From NCBI RefSeq assembly GCF_030272615.1, contig NW_026729259.1, forward strand, positions 60,001-124,000: a stretch of 64,000 nt of DNA, given 5' to 3'. Every line of letters begins with the position of its first letter. Positions within the stretch are counted from its first letter, which is position 1. Positions 61,699 through 64,000 of the stretch are shown piece after piece. Under the pieces are notes generated by a model. It saw only the letters and a program-made list of their open reading frames with translations. It was not told where the DNA came from and did not search any database. Origin of the DNA: Cryptomeria japonica (taxonomy: Eukaryota > Streptophyta > Pinopsida > Cupressales > Cupressaceae). Both the position numbers and the translations under genes were made by a program.

Positions 61699-63071
61699 TG
61701 TTGGCTTGATGATGTGATAGGATGTTTGATGACTTTATTTGTGTTGTCATTGATGGGGACCTTGTTTTTTTAGTCATCTAAGTCATCTAGACCTACCGGT
61801 AAAGCCTAACAGGTAGTGGAACCAATTGACATCAAGGTAAATAGGAACAGTGCAATGATCATGTGATCGGTACAGATGATTGGTGAGGATTTAGATGTTG
61901 CGGTTTTACAGGAGTGTTGAAGATAGGAACATGCACCTATGTTCCAAACCACATCAGTAGAATCAGTATATTGAGTGAGTTATGATTGACTGTCATGAAC
62001 TCTATGAAGAAGAATGTATACCGGTAACGAATCTTTGAACGGTAATGATTTATGGTTTGGCGATGGATCTTACCATGCTCATAACTTAGTGATGACATGT
62101 CAGAATCTATGTGTAATGATAAGATGGTGTTTGAGCATGTACAAGGATCAGATTTCTTGAGAAACAACAAAGTGTTTAGCAGAATGTGACAAGGATTTGA
62201 TTGCTTATCAAATCGATGTGCAGTGATGTGCGGTGATCATTCAATGGTGGAAATTGTCTAAAAAATTGTTGTAATGATTTGTAATGTATTTTGGCGGATT
62301 GTTTTTCCGCACTAAATGTAAATTCAATGTATTTTGAATGTAGCTAGGGTTTTGTAACCGACATAGTTGGAAAGTGTTTTTAGGTCTAGTTGGAGAAAAG
62401 ATTTTGTGTCGGTGGTTTTAGAAGAAGAGTGTGCCAAACCAGATTAAAGTGTTTGTCTGTGTGAAGTAGAGTTGTGCTTAAAAGGATTTGTACTAGCAAG
62501 TAAGGAGGTGTTGTGATCAAATCAGTTGCCTTGTTATTCCCTAACAATTACAGTAGTTTGAAATCCCTAACTAGGTAGATCCTAGTAGGTCTTATTTATA
62601 AATCCCTTCACCAGGTGGCTCATTAGTTTGAGTTTAAAATCCTCTGGCAAGGTTACTCCTAACAGGGTAGAGCTCTTAACAGAGCTAAGGCTAAATCCCT
62701 TCACTGGGTGACTTCTAACAGGGTCTACTCTTAACCGGGCATATTGTAAAGCTCTTAACCAGGCTAGGCCTTTAACCGAATGCATTCCAAAAGAGTGCAA
62801 ATATTTTGTGGGTGCTAATTCCCACCGTGGGTTTTCCCATTTGGGTTTCCACATGAAAAATCTTTGTGTTCATGTGATGGATGGATTGTTGTTGTGCATT
62901 TGATATTTTTACTTTGTATGCATATTGATGAACACTTAAGTGAATGGTTTGGTAAATTGGCTTAAAGGACTATTTGAGTAGTTACTGATACTAGTGTTTT
63001 GAAGTATTGCAGATTTCTGTTATTACTGATTCACCCCCTCTCTCAGTAATAACCGAATCCTCATAATAACA
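61699..63071 (+). repeat. Element C LTR (copy 2)
   Basis: Counterpart of 22122-23494 with about four substitutions seen (near 61901, 62535, 62762 and 63038). Confidence 0.75.
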
Positions 63072-63137
63072 ATTCGTATCAGAGCACCAGATCTTCTTTG
63101 TGCAAAAGCTTAACCGCTTGAGGTAAAGATCCGAGAT

Positions 63138-63999
63138 GATGAAGCAGGGTCCTAAGTTCACCAAAGGATAACTACAAAATCTAGAGAGACGGAATGAATA
63201 TCTACATCAAAGGAATGGGGCCACAGTTCTGGGAGCATATTGTTAATCGGTACACACCTACCGATACTCTAACTGCAGATCAGCTTAAGGAGTAGTAGGA
63301 GAATGTTCAAGAATTAAAAGCTATCATAAGTACTCTTTCTGATTCTAAGTATATTGATGTCCATAGTTTCAAAATTGCTTATGAAGTCTGGGAAAAGTTG
63401 CAGTTGATTTATGGTGGAGATGAGCATGTGCAAAGAGATAAAGAAGAAAGCCTAAGAGGCAAGTTTGATGACATCAGGATGATGGAAGGTGGAACATCAC
63501 ACAGTATGGACAAAGGATAAAAGAAGTGGTTTGAGGAATCAAAAGTGTTGGTGGAACCATTGCTGAAGACATGGTGGTGAGTAAAATGCTTAGAACCTTA
63601 CTGTCTGCTTATTCTATTAGAGTATCTGCTATCCAAGAATTGAGGTCAGTAAGAAAAGATAAAGTTACAGTTGATTCTTTGATAGGCAAGCTTACTGGTT
63701 TTGAATTGAATAGCTTTTCCAATAGTGTACTTAAAGAAGAATCTGCTTTCAAAGCATCAATATCTAATGCACCAGTAAGAAAAGGAAAGGATGTGTATCA
63801 TAACCATGAATGCAGGTCAATTCATCATGGCGGTGGTAATGAAGGTATGGATGATGAACATAACTTGATGGAATTTGAGGCTTTAATGGAAAAAATACTT
63901 CCTAGAGGCACTGGTAAGTACAAAGGCAAGCTTCCTCTTAAGTTCTTCTCATGTAACAAAATAGGACATATTGTTGCCAATTGTCCTAACAGTGATTAG
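63138..63999 (+). pseudogene. gag: Element C gag (copy 2)
   Basis: Counterpart of 23561-24422, with the same stops in the first half and the same Phe for Cys in the zinc knuckle. The open part is 63571-63999. Confidence 0.82.
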
Positions 64000-64000
64000 A

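Larger units (their letters stand above)
39579..64000 (+). repeat. Long direct repeat, copy 2
   Basis: Near-identical repeat of 1-24423 in direct orientation. There is no seam at 39578/39579: the sequence runs on through the integrase region of element A. The boundary is therefore set only by where the window begins. The right end is cut by the window inside the gag of element C. Confidence 0.97.
61699..64000 (+). mobile_element. Copia-type element C (copy 2, cut by window edge)
   Basis: Counterpart of 22122-24423: LTR 61699-63071, PBS-like 63073-63085 and gag from 63138. The rest is beyond the window. If the 39.58-kb repeat is a true tandem array, protease, integrase and RT should follow. 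Confidence 0.85.

Overview
This window is repeat-dominated nuclear DNA of a land plant, most likely a large-genome seed plant (possibly a gymnosperm; that part is inference from the repeat families only). It is AT-rich and contains decayed Ty1/copia and Ty3/gypsy LTR retrotransposons, solo-LTR-like pieces, tRNA-derived SINE heads, minisatellites and fragments of two typical plant gene families (TIR resistance gene, PPR gene). I found no intact host gene, and no rRNA, tRNA or CRISPR array. Most open frames are chance frames or pieces of retroelement polyproteins.

The dominant feature is a direct repeat with a period of about 39.58 kb. Positions 1-24423 recur at 39579-64000 with about 20 substitutions and a few 1-2 bp length changes (about 99.9% identity by eye). 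Every base that can be compared at that distance matches, so the window lies wholly inside the periodic zone and neither edge is visible. It could be a very recent tandem duplication or an assembly duplication of two haplotypes.

Layout of copy 1: copia element A on the minus strand (1-3433, its 3' part off the left edge); purine-rich simple sequence (3590-5060); AT-rich DNA with a CACTA-like end (about 6216-6561); TIR-domain pseudogene (7690-8131, minus); SINE head running into a minisatellite (8374-9410); non-autonomous copia element B (10231-15139, minus), which keeps gag and protease but has lost integrase and reverse transcriptase; AT-rich DNA; a 351-bp tandem repeat (16845-17545); a gypsy gag and LTR remnant (17877-18850, minus); PPR pseudogene (19300-19732); a 573-bp fold-back (21328-21900); and copia element C on the plus strand (from 22122). 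Copy 2 repeats this order from 39579.

The segment seen once (24424-39578) holds the rest of element C (protease, integrase and RT to 26571), two LTR-like blocks in opposite orientation (26572-28927 and 29005-30400), a palindromic short-repeat cluster (31461-31751), a chromodomain-type gypsy pol relic (32040-33745, plus), a second SINE-like head, a 45-bp tandem pair and AT-rich DNA. It then holds the 3' half of element A, so element A is complete at 36757-43009 with both LTRs, PBS, polypurine tract and a 5-bp target duplication.

No undescribed functional system is evident. The observations most worth following are the 39.58-kb periodicity; the bias of premature stops in element A toward positions where glutamine is expected (a CAG-to-TAG pattern, as from CHG methylation); the unexplained reading frame that replaces integrase and RT in element B; and the long fold-back, a candidate small-RNA source.
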